From NCBI GenBank assembly GCA_958403385.1, contig CATXXC010000007.1, forward strand, positions 1 to 64,000: 64,000 nucleotides of DNA, given 5' to 3'. Source of the stretch: an uncultured Collinsella sp. GTDB lineage: Bacteria > Actinomycetota > Coriobacteriia > Coriobacteriales > Coriobacteriaceae. This document shows, piece by piece, positions 56,681-64,000 of this stretch. How positions within the stretch are numbered: the stretch's first letter is position 1; every line of letters starts with the position of its first letter. The position numbers and the translations under genes are program-made. Under the pieces are notes generated by a model that saw only the letters and a program-made list of their open reading frames with translations, did not search any database and had not been told where the DNA came from.

Positions 56681-57478
56681 ATGGGTCTTGAGGGAATCAA
56701 GCTGATTGCATGCGATTTGGACGGCACGTTGCTGCATCCGGGGGAGCGCGAGCCGCGTTCCGAGGCCTTTGAGCTCATCGATGAACTGCATCGTCGCGGT
56801 ATCGTGTTTATGCCGGCGAGCGGTCGTCAATATGCGAGCTTGCGCTATCTGTTTACCCCGGTGGCCGATGAGCTCGCCTATGTATGCGAGAACGGAGCCC
56901 TGGTGATGAGCGAGGGGCGTGCCGTTGTCAAGCGCTCCATGGAGCGTAGCCTTGCTATGGATATCGCGAATGCCGTGGTTGCGTATCCCCATGCCGACGT
57001 GACCCTTTCGTGTGAGGGACACCTCTACACCATGAGCGGCAACGATGCGTTCGTCGACCATTTGCGCTATGAGGTCCACTGCGATGTGGCGGTGGTCGAC
57101 CGCCCCGAGGACATCGACGAGGACGTCATTAAGATTGCCTTCCAGACGCCCGAGGTGGATCAGCCGGCGGCCCTGGAGTATTTCGAGCGCCTCTTTAGCG
57201 ACCGTGTTGACGTGATGACGTCGGGAACCGAATGGACGGACTTTATCGGTTTCGGTTCGGGCAAGGGCTCCGCGCTTGCCGATTACGGTCGTGCCCTGGG
57301 TATTTCGCCCGATGAGATGATGGCGTTTGGCGACAATGAGAACGATCGCGACATGCTCAACGTCGTGGGCCATCCCTATCTGATGGAGAGCTGCAATCCC
57401 TCTATGCGTGGCATTAACGACCGCGTCCGCTACGTGCGCACGGTCGAAGAAGAGCTGCGTCGTCTACTTGCTGAGTAG
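56681..57478 (+). CDS. Cof-type HAD-superfamily phosphatase
   Basis: A cytoplasmic HAD phosphatase of the Cof (IIB cap) type. Motif I with the nucleophile is D-L-D-G-T-L-L (about residues 12-18), motif II lies in P-A-S-G-R, motif III Lys in G-S-G-K-G-S-A-L, and motif IV is F-G-D-N-E-N-D-R-D-M-L. The 265-residue length is usual. These enzymes hydrolyse sugar phosphates or cofactors such as FMN and PLP; the substrate cannot be told. The ATG at 56681 follows a GGGGGG stretch. The gene converges on the Fur-family regulator. Confidence 0.88.
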   Translation: MGLEGIKLIACDLDGTLLHPGEREPRSEAFELIDELHRRGIVFMPASGRQYASLRYLFTPVADELAYVCENGALVMSEGRAVVKRSMERSLAMDIANAVVAYPHADVTLSCEGHLYTMSGNDAFVDHLRYEVHCDVAVVDRPEDIDEDVIKIAFQTPEVDQPAALEYFERLFSDRVDVMTSGTEWTDFIGFGSGKGSALADYGRALGISPDEMMAFGDNENDRDMLNVVGHPYLMESCNPSMRGINDRVRYVRTVEEELRRLLAE

Positions 57479-57481
57479 ACA

Positions 57482-57552
57482 TTTGGGACATGTCTAGGAA
57501 TCTACTTTTTGCTGCAAAGTGCGGAAAGGTGGATTTTAAGGCATGTTCCAAA
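57482..57552. terminator. Nested palindrome between convergent HAD and Fur genes
   Basis: Outer arms 57482-57492 and 57542-57552 pair over 11 bp with one G-U, and an inner AATCTAC/GTGGATT block with several G-U pairs continues the hairpin. It fills the gap between two convergent genes and probably ends both transcripts. Confidence 0.6.
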
Positions 57553-57555
57553 CAT

Positions 57556-57936
57556 CTACCGGCAGTCGGGGCAGAGACCCTCGAAGATGGTGTAGTGCGA
57601 CGTGACGTGCCAGCCGATTTGCTCGGACGCTTTGGCGTCGAGCTGGGCATCGAAGGGGAGCGGTACGTCGATGACGCGGCTGCATGAGGTGCAGATGATA
57701 TGTGCGTGCGGCTCGGTCGTGCGATCGAAGCGGCTGCCGCCCGGCGTCTTGATGGAGAGGATCTCGCCGGCGTCAGCCAAGAGATTGAGGTTGCGGTAGA
57801 CCGTACCGCGGCTGATTTTGTCATCCTGCGCGCGCACGACGTTGTAGATTTCGTCGGCGGTGGGATGGTTATAGCTTTGGCGCACGGCGTCAAGAACCAG
57901 CTTTCGCTGCTTGGTATTCCTTCTTTGCACCGCCAT
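57556..57936 (-). CDS. Fur-family transcriptional regulator
   Basis: A metal-dependent repressor of 126 residues. The N-terminal winged helix shows K-Q-R-K-L-V-L-D-A-V, H-P-T-A-D-E-I-Y and the recognition helix S-R-G-T-V-Y-R-N-L. The C-terminal dimerisation part has H-A-H-I-I-C-T-S-C and the structural zinc pair C-P-D-C at the very end. Whether it responds to iron (Fur), peroxide (PerR), zinc or nickel cannot be decided. The ATG at 57936 follows AAGGCGAGG. It lies in a minus-strand series with acylphosphatase, and a palindrome in its upstream region may be its own operator. Confidence 0.9.
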   Translation of the reverse strand: MAVQRRNTKQRKLVLDAVRQSYNHPTADEIYNVVRAQDDKISRGTVYRNLNLLADAGEILSIKTPGGSRFDRTTEPHAHIICTSCSRVIDVPLPFDAQLDAKASEQIGWHVTSHYTIFEGLCPDCR

Positions 57937-57984
57937 GCGCCTCGCCTTTTTTCTATCAACGGTCGTAGGTAAATGATACCGTAT

Positions 57985-58001
57985 TTAGCACACAATACTA
58001 A
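57985..58001. promoter_or_regulatory. Candidate autoregulatory operator of the Fur-family gene
   Basis: An imperfect AT-rich palindrome (TTAG...CTAA with 9 bases between) lies about 50 bases upstream of the regulator, at the end of the acylphosphatase gene. The match to a Fur or PerR box is weak. Confidence 0.25.
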
Positions 58002-58408
58002 TAATGAGGACTGAAACCGTCTTCATTGGCAAGTGGGGCTCGGACCTGGGCATCTACAAGGCGAAAACGCGTTCCCATGCGCTCGTAGGAGGCATGAAGC
58101 GCCTCGAGATGAGATAGGATGTCTGCCGGAGCTCCCTGTATCTCCATCTCGACTGAGCCGTCTTCCATGTTACGCACCCAGCCGGTGAGTGCGCGTGCCT
58201 GTGCGAGGTTGGTGTTGGTAAAGCGAAAACCAACGCCTTGGACTTGCCCCGCCCAGCGCAGGAAATAACGCAGGGGAGTGTCTTGAGTGGCCTCGTCGCT
58301 TGCAAGCACGGTAAGCCTGCGGCGCAGCTCGAGCTCGACGTTTGACGGTTTTTGAGGCTCTCGACTGCCGCCGGTGACGCTGGAGAAGAACGTATCGAAG
58401 AGGCCCAT
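57998..58408 (-). CDS. Acylphosphatase with N-terminal extension
   Basis: Acylphosphatases hydrolyse carboxyl-phosphate bonds. The core starts near residue 47, with the catalytic Arg in G-Q-V-Q-G-V-G-F-R-F and the catalytic Asn in G-W-V-R-N-M-E-D-G-S-V-E; together about 90 residues, as usual. The first 45 residues (M-G-L-F-D-T-F-F-S-S onward) are an added N-terminal extension of unknown purpose. The start ATG at 58408 lies 2 bp after the stop of the oxidoreductase gene, with a poor ribosome site, so translation is likely coupled. The length is 136 residues. Confidence 0.85.
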   Translation of the reverse strand: MGLFDTFFSSVTGGSREPQKPSNVELELRRRLTVLASDEATQDTPLRYFLRWAGQVQGVGFRFTNTNLAQARALTGWVRNMEDGSVEMEIQGAPADILSHLEALHASYERMGTRFRLVDAQVRAPLANEDGFSPHY

Positions 58409-58410
58409 CG

Positions 58411-59517
58411 CTATGCCTGCTTGCCTGCGTCGGCCGGGAAGGTTATGCCGGCCTGCTGACGCACGGCATCCATGATGCGTAGTGAGACGAGCGTGACATC
58501 GCGGTAGTGGCCAAGCTCGTGGCGTCCCGCCGGGGTCTCCCAAATCTCTTCCTTAACGTTATCGATGCCATCGATGGCGGTGATAAAGTCTGTGAGTTCG
58601 TATTCCATAGTGTTGCTCGATTTGGGCAGGTCGAGCACGCGGCCGTTGTCGCCCTGTTCGCGCGGTGCCTCGGTCGCTGAGCCGCGTACGACATCGCCGC
58701 GATAGTCGATGCGGACGTTGCGGGGCGTGGACAGATGGTCGATCTGGATAGTGCCACGCTCGCCTTCGATCTGCGAGGGCAGCAGGTCATTCGTAATTTT
58801 GGAGTGCGCGAGCTCGACGGAGATGCGGCCACCGCCGTAGCTGGCGAGGATGGAACCGCAGCCGTCGATGGGGCCGTGCGTGAGCTGTCGCGTGGTGGGG
58901 TCGAGCAGAGTAGTCATGCTCGTAAGGCCGGAGGGCATGCCGAAAATCTCGACCATGGGCTCGACGGTGTAGACGCCAATGTCCATGAGGGAACCCGATG
59001 CCATGTTGCAGTCGAAGATATTGGTGGCGCGTCCCGCGAGAATCTCGTTGTAGCGCGAGGAATATTTGCCAAAGCGCAATGAGGCGCGGCGGATGGGGAC
59101 GATCTCGCCCAGGGCGTCCTCGATGGCGTGGAAGGCGGGATCGTGGAGGGGGCGCATGGCCTCGAGGGCCACGACACCTGCTGCCTCGGCAGCGCGGAAG
59201 ACTTCCAGCGCCTGCGCTTCGGTGGCGCAGAAGGGTTTCTCGACGATGACATGCTTGCCACCGGCGATGCAGGCAAGGGCCTGCTCGTAGTGAAGTGCGT
59301 TAGGGCTGCCGATATAGACGGCGTCGACGTCGACGGCGGACGCAAGCTCGTCAAGTGCGGTGAAGTTACGCTCGCCGCCGTGTTCGGCGGTAAAGGCAGT
59401 ACCGCGATTGGCGTCGCGCGAAAGCGTGCCCACAAACGCGGCTTGGTCGTTGGCGTTGACGACTTGGATAAAGTTGTCGGTGATCATGGATGTGCCGATG
59501 GTCGCGATGCGCAGCAT
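58411..59517 (-). CDS. Gfo/Idh/MocA-family oxidoreductase
   Basis: An NAD(P)-dependent sugar or cyclitol dehydrogenase-type enzyme of 368 residues. The Rossmann start I-A-T-I-G-T-S-M-I-T is followed by Y-I-G-S-P-N-A-L-H-Y and the catalytic motif E-K-P-F-C-A-T, in which the Lys is the family's active-site residue. The C-terminal beta-sheet domain begins near residue 125. The ATG at 59517 has AAGGGGG upstream; the frame upstream to 59763 lacks a start site. It is transcribed with acylphosphatase. The substrate is unknown. Confidence 0.86.
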   Translation of the reverse strand: MLRIATIGTSMITDNFIQVVNANDQAAFVGTLSRDANRGTAFTAEHGGERNFTALDELASAVDVDAVYIGSPNALHYEQALACIAGGKHVIVEKPFCATEAQALEVFRAAEAAGVVALEAMRPLHDPAFHAIEDALGEIVPIRRASLRFGKYSSRYNEILAGRATNIFDCNMASGSLMDIGVYTVEPMVEIFGMPSGLTSMTTLLDPTTRQLTHGPIDGCGSILASYGGGRISVELAHSKITNDLLPSQIEGERGTIQIDHLSTPRNVRIDYRGDVVRGSATEAPREQGDNGRVLDLPKSSNTMEYELTDFITAIDGIDNVKEEIWETPAGRHELGHYRDVTLVSLRIMDAVRQQAGITFPADAGKQA

Positions 59518-59590
59518 ACGTCCCCCTTGCGTTGTTTGGTCTACAGGATGAGTGTAGCGCGTGGGGATATAAAGCTGCGCGAAAACGCTA

Positions 59591-60076
59591 TTACAGGTCG
59601 CTCTCGTTAAAGCCGGTGTCGATATCGAGGTTACTGCCGTCGGCCGCCATGGTGGCGAGCTCATCGCAGCGCTCGTTGAGCTCGTGGCCGGCGTGGCCCT
59701 TAACCCAGATGAACTCCACCTTATGCTTGCTCCTTGCGGCAAGCAGGCGCTCCCACAGGTCACGGTTCTTAACGGGCTGCTTGTTGGCAGTTTTCCACCC
59801 GCGCTTTTTCCAGCCGTCGATCCAGTGTTTATTGAAAGCGTTGACGACGTACTGCGAATCGGAATGGACCTCGACCTCGCAGGGGCGGTTGAGCGCCTCG
59901 AGCGCCACGATGACCGCCATGAGTTCCATGCGGTTGTTGGTGGTCTTGGCGTAGCCGCGTGAAAGCTCGGAGGTGAAGGTCTTGCCGGCGGGGTTGGTGT
60001 ATTTGAGTACGGCGCCGTAGCCGCCGCGTCCCGGATTTGATCGGGCCGAGCCGTCGGTATAGATGATGACCTTCAC
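59591..60076 (-). CDS. rnhA: Ribonuclease HI
   Basis: RNase HI degrades the RNA strand of RNA-DNA hybrids. The four catalytic acids are visible: Asp in I-Y-T-D-G-S-A, Glu in N-R-M-E-L-M-A, Asp in H-S-D-S-Q-Y-V, and Asp near N-E-R-C-D-E-L. The basic handle region with W-K-K-R-G-W-K and the H-A-G-H-E-L-N-E flap are also present. It starts with GTG at 60076, preceded by AAAGGA. The length is 161 residues. It is placed between the LysR regulator and the oxidoreductase, on the same strand. Confidence 0.93.
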   Translation of the reverse strand: MKVIIYTDGSARSNPGRGGYGAVLKYTNPAGKTFTSELSRGYAKTTNNRMELMAVIVALEALNRPCEVEVHSDSQYVVNAFNKHWIDGWKKRGWKTANKQPVKNRDLWERLLAARSKHKVEFIWVKGHAGHELNERCDELATMAADGSNLDIDTGFNESDL

Positions 60077-60175
60077 GGGCTTCCTTTCGTTGGGTACGTT
60101 TCGTGTGAGTGACCATTGTAGCGCCATGCCCGCCGGGGGCTAGCAATCTACGATTTCTACCCCGTCTTCCGACAG

Positions 60176-61078
60176 TTAGTTGGCATGGATGATGCGGTTG
60201 AGCTCGTCGAGGTATTGCTGCAAGAGGGGAGAGGGCTTGCGCTCGTCGTGCATGATATAGCCTACGTGCATCGTTGGAGCGTCTGCTAACGGGATCGATG
60301 CCATACCCCATTGCATTTCATTGGAGAGGACACCGGTCGACAGGGCGTAACCGTTTGACGTGATAAGTAAGTTAGTAAGTGTTCCGCGGTCCGAGATTCG
60401 TATGTTGCGGTCGCAAGGGATATAGCTAAAAGGTTCCTCGGCGTAATAGAAGGAGTTTGAGGTTCCCTGCTCAAAGCTGTAGCGCGTATAGGGCGTAAGG
60501 TCGGCAAGGGACAGCTGCGGGCGGCGGGCAAGCGGGTGGCGCTCGCTAACGAAGACGTGGACCGTCGCGTCGAATAGGGGATGGAAGCTCGCGCGCGCAT
60601 CGGCGAAGGCCTTCTGCAGAACGCGGGCGTTAAAGTCATCCAGATACAGAATGCCGATATCACTGCGAAATGCGCGGACGTCATCGATGATCTGCGATGT
60701 GGTGGTCTCGCGCATGATGAACTCGAACTTGTCGTCCCGGCAGCGCTCGACGACGTTGACGAAGGCCTCGACCGAAAAGGCGTAATGCTGGGCCGAGATG
60801 GCAAGGCGCGCCTGGGGCGTGCCGCCGTCCTCGTAGCGGGCCTCGAGCATATCGGCCTGCTCTACGACTTGACGCGCATAGCCCAAAAGCTCGGTGCCGT
60901 CGTTGGTGAGCGTGACGCCGCGGCTGGAGCGCGTAAAGATCTCCAGATGGAGCTCCTGTTCCAGGCTTTTGACGGCGTTTGAGATGTTGGACTGAGCAGT
61001 ATAGAGGCGCTGAGCTGCGGCGTTAATTGAGCCGGACTCTGCCACGGCAATCAGAAAACGAAGCTGCTGAAGGGTCAT
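60176..61078 (-). CDS. LysR-family transcriptional regulator
   Basis: A LysR-type regulator of 300 residues. The N-terminal helix-turn-helix runs L-R-F-L-I-A-V-A-E-S-G-S-I-N-A-A-A-Q-R-L to the recognition part S-N-I-S-N-A-V-K; the periplasmic-binding-like effector domain fills the rest. The start is the ATG at 61078, nine bases after AAAGG; the ATG at 61087 is too close to that site. It is divergent from metY, the common arrangement for regulator and target, so control of sulfur-amino-acid synthesis is likely but unproven. Confidence 0.88.
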   Translation of the reverse strand: MTLQQLRFLIAVAESGSINAAAQRLYTAQSNISNAVKSLEQELHLEIFTRSSRGVTLTNDGTELLGYARQVVEQADMLEARYEDGGTPQARLAISAQHYAFSVEAFVNVVERCRDDKFEFIMRETTTSQIIDDVRAFRSDIGILYLDDFNARVLQKAFADARASFHPLFDATVHVFVSERHPLARRPQLSLADLTPYTRYSFEQGTSNSFYYAEEPFSYIPCDRNIRISDRGTLTNLLITSNGYALSTGVLSNEMQWGMASIPLADAPTMHVGYIMHDERKPSPLLQQYLDELNRIIHAN

Positions 61079-61138
61079 CGACGCCATCCTTTCGATTGCT
61101 ATCTATAAAACCGATAACAGGTTAGCGCTTTTAAGTGA

Positions 61139-61167
61139 TTGACCGAGGGAAACAATGCTCGTACTAT
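61139..61167 (+). promoter_or_regulatory. Promoter of metY
   Basis: TTGACC (61139-61144) and TACTAT (61162-61167) are exactly 17 bases apart, in the gap between the divergent LysR and metY genes. The metY leader would be about 178 bases. Confidence 0.72.
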
Positions 61168-61222
61168 TCAAAACACACAAAGGCGGTAGGTAATTAAACC
61201 GACCACGGAACCGGGATGCGAA

Positions 61223-61296
61223 AGGAGGCCCGCATATGAATTGCTTACCAAGACGAATGCCGGGCTCCTGTTTGCGCCCGTCGGCGTGATCAGGAG
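61223..61296 (+). promoter_or_regulatory. Alternative hairpins in the metY leader
   Basis: Segment 61223-61235 can pair with 61257-61269 (11 of 13 positions). Part of the second arm, CTCCTG at 61265-61270, can instead pair with CAGGAG at 61291-61296. The two folds exclude each other, as in attenuators. No known SAM riboswitch consensus was recognised. Confidence 0.4.
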
Positions 61297-61351
61297 ACAG
61301 CGACTTACTTCTCTCTAATTTATTAACTTTTGTTCGATCAAGGAGATCATC

Positions 61352-62662
61352 ATGAGCCAATTCATCAACAACCCCGAGCACACCTTTGGTTTCGATACCC
61401 TGCAGCTTCACGTTGGCCAGGAGAGCGCCGATCCCGCATCCGACTCCCGCGCCGTGCCTATCTACCAGACCACGAGCTATGTGTTCCGCAACTCCCAGCA
61501 CGCCGCCGACCGCTTTGGTCTTGCCGACGCCGGTAACATCTACGGCCGTCTGACCAACTCCACCCAGGGCGTCTTCGAGGACCGTATCGCCGCACTCGAG
61601 GGTGGCGTTGCTGGCCTCGCCGTCGCCTCTGGCGCCGCCGCCATCACCTATACCCTGCAGGCACTTGCCCAGGCCGGTGACCATGTGGTTGCCCAGAAGA
61701 CCATCTACGGTGGCTCCTACAACTTGCTGGAGCATACGCTCTCCCAGTTTGGCATCGAAACCACCTTCGTCGATGCCCATAACCTGGAAGAGGTCGAGGG
61801 GGCCATCAAGGACAACACCACGGTCATCTATCTTGAAACGCTCGGCAACCCCAACTCCGACATCCCCAACATCGACGCCATCTCCGAGATCGCCAAGAAG
61901 CACGGTCTGCCGGTTGTCGTCGACAACACTTTCGGCACCCCGTATCTGTTCCGTCCGCTGGAGCATGGTGCCAACATCGTCGTCCATTCCGCAACCAAGT
62001 TCATCGGCGGCCACGGCACCTCGCTGGGCGGTGTGATCGTCGACGGCGGTAACTTCGATTGGAAGGCGAGCGGAAAGTACGCCCAGATCGCTGAGCCCAA
62101 CCCCTCCTACCACGGCGTTTCGTTTGCCGAGGCTGCCGGTCCTGCCGCCTTCGCAACCTATGTCCGCGCTATCCTGCTGCGTGACGAGGGCGCCTGCATC
62201 AGCCCGTTCAACGCCTGGGTCCTGCTCCAGGGCACCGAGACTCTGTCGCTGCGCGTTGACCGCCATGTCGAGAACACCAAGAAGGTCGTTGAGTTCCTGG
62301 CTGGTGACAGCCATGTTGCCAAGGTGAATCACCCGAGCCTGCCTGAGCACCCCGATCACGAGCTCTATCAGAAGTACTTCCCCAACGGCGGTGCCTCGAT
62401 CTTTACCTTTGAGATTAAGGGTGGCCAGGAGGCCGCTTGGAAGTTCATCGATCATCTGCAGGTGTTCTCGCTGCTCGCCAACGTGGCCGACGTCAAGTCG
62501 CTCGTCGTGCACCCGGCTACTACCACGCACTCCCAGCTCTCTGCCGAGGAGCTCGCCGAGCAGAACATTACGCCCTCCACGATTCGACTTTCCATCGGTA
62601 CCGAGAACGCCGAAGATATCATTTGGGATCTGAAGCAGGCCTTCGCCGCGCTGGACGAGTAA
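61352..62662 (+). CDS. metY: O-acetylhomoserine sulfhydrylase
   Basis: A PLP enzyme of the Cys/Met metabolism family that makes homocysteine from O-acetylhomoserine and sulfide. The long family form is seen: F-G-F-D-T-L-Q-L-H-V-G-Q-E near the start, Y-G-R-L-T-N-S-T, S-G-A-A-A-I near residue 90, and the PLP Lys in H-S-A-T-K-F-I-G-G-H-G. The 436-residue length separates it from the shorter cystathionine gamma-synthases. AAGGAG precedes the ATG at good distance. It is a single-gene unit with its own promoter and terminator, divergent from a LysR gene. Confidence 0.93.
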   Translation: MSQFINNPEHTFGFDTLQLHVGQESADPASDSRAVPIYQTTSYVFRNSQHAADRFGLADAGNIYGRLTNSTQGVFEDRIAALEGGVAGLAVASGAAAITYTLQALAQAGDHVVAQKTIYGGSYNLLEHTLSQFGIETTFVDAHNLEEVEGAIKDNTTVIYLETLGNPNSDIPNIDAISEIAKKHGLPVVVDNTFGTPYLFRPLEHGANIVVHSATKFIGGHGTSLGGVIVDGGNFDWKASGKYAQIAEPNPSYHGVSFAEAAGPAAFATYVRAILLRDEGACISPFNAWVLLQGTETLSLRVDRHVENTKKVVEFLAGDSHVAKVNHPSLPEHPDHELYQKYFPNGGASIFTFEIKGGQEAAWKFIDHLQVFSLLANVADVKSLVVHPATTTHSQLSAEELAEQNITPSTIRLSIGTENAEDIIWDLKQAFAALDE

Positions 62663-62724
62663 GGCGACTTGTGCAAGGACCCCTTGCGACTCGATAGGTA
62701 TAACTGCATAAAATGCCTGCTCAA

Positions 62725-62763
62725 GGCGCCTGTGCGAACAATGGTTGCATAGGCGTCTTTTTT
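62725..62763 (+). terminator. Terminator after metY
   Basis: A 12- to 13-bp stem with a few G-U pairs (from 62725, closing at about 62756) is followed by six Ts. The remaining 200 bases to the next gene hold a good TTGACA -35 at 62792 but no clear -10, and an inverted repeat GTTTTAC/GTAAAAC (62845-62851 with 62874-62880). Confidence 0.75.
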
Positions 62764-62974
62764 GCATAGAGAGGGCGCAAAAACAGGGTTTTTGACACGC
62801 TTTATGCATTCGAGTTGTGGAAAACTCCTGTTGAGAGGATGTGAGTTTTACGCAATTGACGTGCGCCTTTTGAGTAAAACCGCAGGTCGCGATTTGCTCG
62901 GGGTACTATGCAGCGCGATCGAATCACACGCAGCTCAAACGCAGCAAAAACGCACTACGGAGGTTTCCAGCTAC

Positions 62975-63733
62975 ATGAGGATCGATTCACGAAAACCGAA
63001 AGCCGCCGCCCTTTCCGCCGCTCTGACCGTGGCACTTTTGGCGGGCGCCGGTGCAACTGATGCCCACGCCGCAACACTGTCCGATACGGTTGGATCTACG
63101 CCGTCCGAGACGACGCTGGTACAGCCCGTTGACTATCGCGGCGATGGTTATGGTTCCATGCAGGAGTGGAACGCCTCGATGGAGGCCAAGCGCGATTCCC
63201 TGGAGATGCGCGCTCAGATCATCATGAATATGTATGGCGACTATGCCACCGATGACGAGCGCGCTGTGCTGCAGGGCTGTATCGACGGTGCGGGTAGCCT
63301 GTTGACGATGGGGGAGGTCGACGCCAAGTCGACCGAGCTCGATGGGCTGCGCTTCGCGCTTGAGGATGCCAAGCGCGAAGCGCTCGAGGCTGCCGCCGAG
63401 GCCGCCCAGGCTTCGTACTACAACGCCGGTTACACTCCGTCCTACGCGTCTGCCGCGTCCTACGCGAACGGATCGGGCCTGACGCGCTCTGCGGGTGTCA
63501 ATAACTACAACGGGCGCCGCGAGACCTATTACAGCAGCAATGTGCTTTATCACTATCGCACGGGCGAATGGACTCAGGATTCTGAGGGCTTCTGGCGCGA
63601 TTCCGACGGCTATTACGTTGTTGCCGCGGGCGATATGGCCCAGGGCTCGACCTTTACGGGTTCCAAGGGTGATTGCAAGGTCTATGACTCCGGCTGCGCT
63701 GCCGGAACCACCGACTACTACACCGGTTGGTAA
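62975..63733 (+). CDS. Secreted Tyr/Ala-rich protein of unknown function
   Basis: I do not recognise a family. The protein of 252 residues starts with a clear Sec signal peptide (basic M-R-I-D-S-R-K-P-K, a hydrophobic run of about 18 residues, cleavage after A-H-A). The mature part has a helical, charged middle (about residues 70-150) rich in Glu, Ala and Lys. The C-terminal third is Tyr/Ser/Gly-rich with repeated Y-Y and a short W-x-x-x-S-E-G-F-W-R-D-S-D-G-Y segment. No anchor or LPxTG is seen. The ATG at 62975 follows GGAGG by 11 bases; the open frame further upstream is leader. A cell-surface or wall-associated role is the best guess. Confidence 0.7.
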   Translation: MRIDSRKPKAAALSAALTVALLAGAGATDAHAATLSDTVGSTPSETTLVQPVDYRGDGYGSMQEWNASMEAKRDSLEMRAQIIMNMYGDYATDDERAVLQGCIDGAGSLLTMGEVDAKSTELDGLRFALEDAKREALEAAAEAAQASYYNAGYTPSYASAASYANGSGLTRSAGVNNYNGRRETYYSSNVLYHYRTGEWTQDSEGFWRDSDGYYVVAAGDMAQGSTFTGSKGDCKVYDSGCAAGTTDYYTGW

Positions 63734-63760
63734 TTATTCTGCATCACGGATATTTGGCGG

Positions 63761-63804
63761 ACGGGCGTCTTTACCGAGCTTTAGGGCAACGTAAGGACGT
63801 CCGT
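63761..63804 (+). terminator. Hairpin after the secreted-protein gene
   Basis: A 14-bp stem with two G-U pairs (63761-63774 with 63791-63804) lies 28 bases after the stop. Only a weak T run follows. Confidence 0.55.
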
Positions 63805-63919
63805 TCTATGTATGCGTTTGAGTTAACAGAGCCCTTACCGTGGCGGTACGCTGGGCGTATGGATGCGGGGCACACTGGTTCTTGAGAAATAAGGTCTTTC
63901 TCTTGGAGGAAGTGGTCTT

Positions 63920-64000
63920 GTGAATGCTCGAGATATTGCCGTTGCCGCCGTCGCGTTGATGCTTGGCTGCCTTGGTCCCACGGCCGCGCTCGTCGCGGGC
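63920..64000 (+). CDS. Partial exported protein running off the window
   Basis: A GTG at 63920, nine bases after GGAGG, opens a frame that is still open at the window end after 27 codons. The visible part (V-N-A-R-D-I-A-V-A-A-V-A-L-M-L-G-C-L-G-P) is hydrophobic, like a signal peptide or first membrane helix; the Cys might be a lipobox. Nothing more can be said about function. Confidence 0.45.
   Translation, partial: MNARDIAVAAVALMLGCLGPTAALVAG

Noticed and set aside
61174..61351. SAM riboswitch upstream of metY
   Set aside because: I could not find the conserved core of SAM-I or SAM-II types; only alternative hairpins are supported.
1..64000. CRISPR array, prophage or ICE
   Set aside because: No spaced direct repeats, integrase, capsid, relaxase or cas genes are visible.

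Overview
The window looks like a core-chromosome segment from a gut Coriobacteriia (Actinomycetota), most likely Collinsella or a close relative. This is inferred from GC-rich DNA with strong GC3 bias, the actinobacterial gene order uvrC / rapZ / whiA / gap-pgk-tpi / secG, anaerobic metabolism (class III ribonucleotide reductase NrdD/NrdG), Tat-like lipoprotein signals on the ABC binding proteins, and protein style. No search was run. I see no insertion sequence, prophage, CRISPR array, rRNA operon or replication origin.

Layout. 1-17.2 kb: coaE, a lytic transglycosylase, uvrB, a minus-strand block (two FAD enzymes, an Mrp ATPase, an LtaS-like sulfatase), then uvrA, a YbaK-type deacylase, murJ and uvrC. 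All three UvrABC excinuclease genes therefore lie within 16 kb. 17.2-28.0 kb: a family-5 ABC transporter with a permease-ATPase fusion, an AXE1-type esterase plus a paralogue lacking the nucleophile serine, then NanA-, NanK- and NanE-like enzymes. Together these read as a sialic acid uptake, de-O-acetylation and catabolism unit. 28.1-35.3 kb: rapZ, whiA, gap, pgk, tpiA, gpmI, secG (trunk glycolysis plus Sec translocation). 35.4-41.5 kb: a five-gene oligopeptide ABC transporter. 41.5-48.0 kb: long palindromes, tRNA-Leu, a PAS/GAF/SpoIIE phosphatase followed by a STAS-HATPase fusion (a partner-switching module), tRNA Gly-Cys-Gly, a GH13 alpha-glucosidase, and tRNA Gly-Val. 48.3-53.6 kb: an NrdR-box promoter, nrdD, two more long palindromes, nrdG, then folE, an HD hydrolase and folB. 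53.6-64 kb: a DUF45-type metallopeptidase, membrane dipeptidase, a SlyD-like PPIase with a UreE-like protein, a Cof-type HAD phosphatase, a Fur-family regulator, acylphosphatase, a Gfo/Idh oxidoreductase, RNase HI, a LysR regulator divergent from metY, a secreted Tyr-rich protein, and the start of a further exported protein.

How it fits together. The sialic acid block interrupts the usual actinobacterial uvrC-rapZ-yvcK-whiA order, and yvcK is missing between rapZ and whiA. GlcNAc-6-P made by NanA/NanK/NanE would need NagA and NagB from elsewhere in the genome before entering the glycolytic genes next door.

The most unusual signals are: a set of long intergenic palindromes (about 70-140 bp, arms up to 35 bp), two of which share a tip core in opposite orientation; the one-chain STAS-HATPase protein beside a SpoIIE phosphatase; a SlyD/UreE-like pair with no urease; a pseudo-esterase; a UvrC lacking one canonical Fe-S cysteine; and an HD hydrolase between folE and folB.
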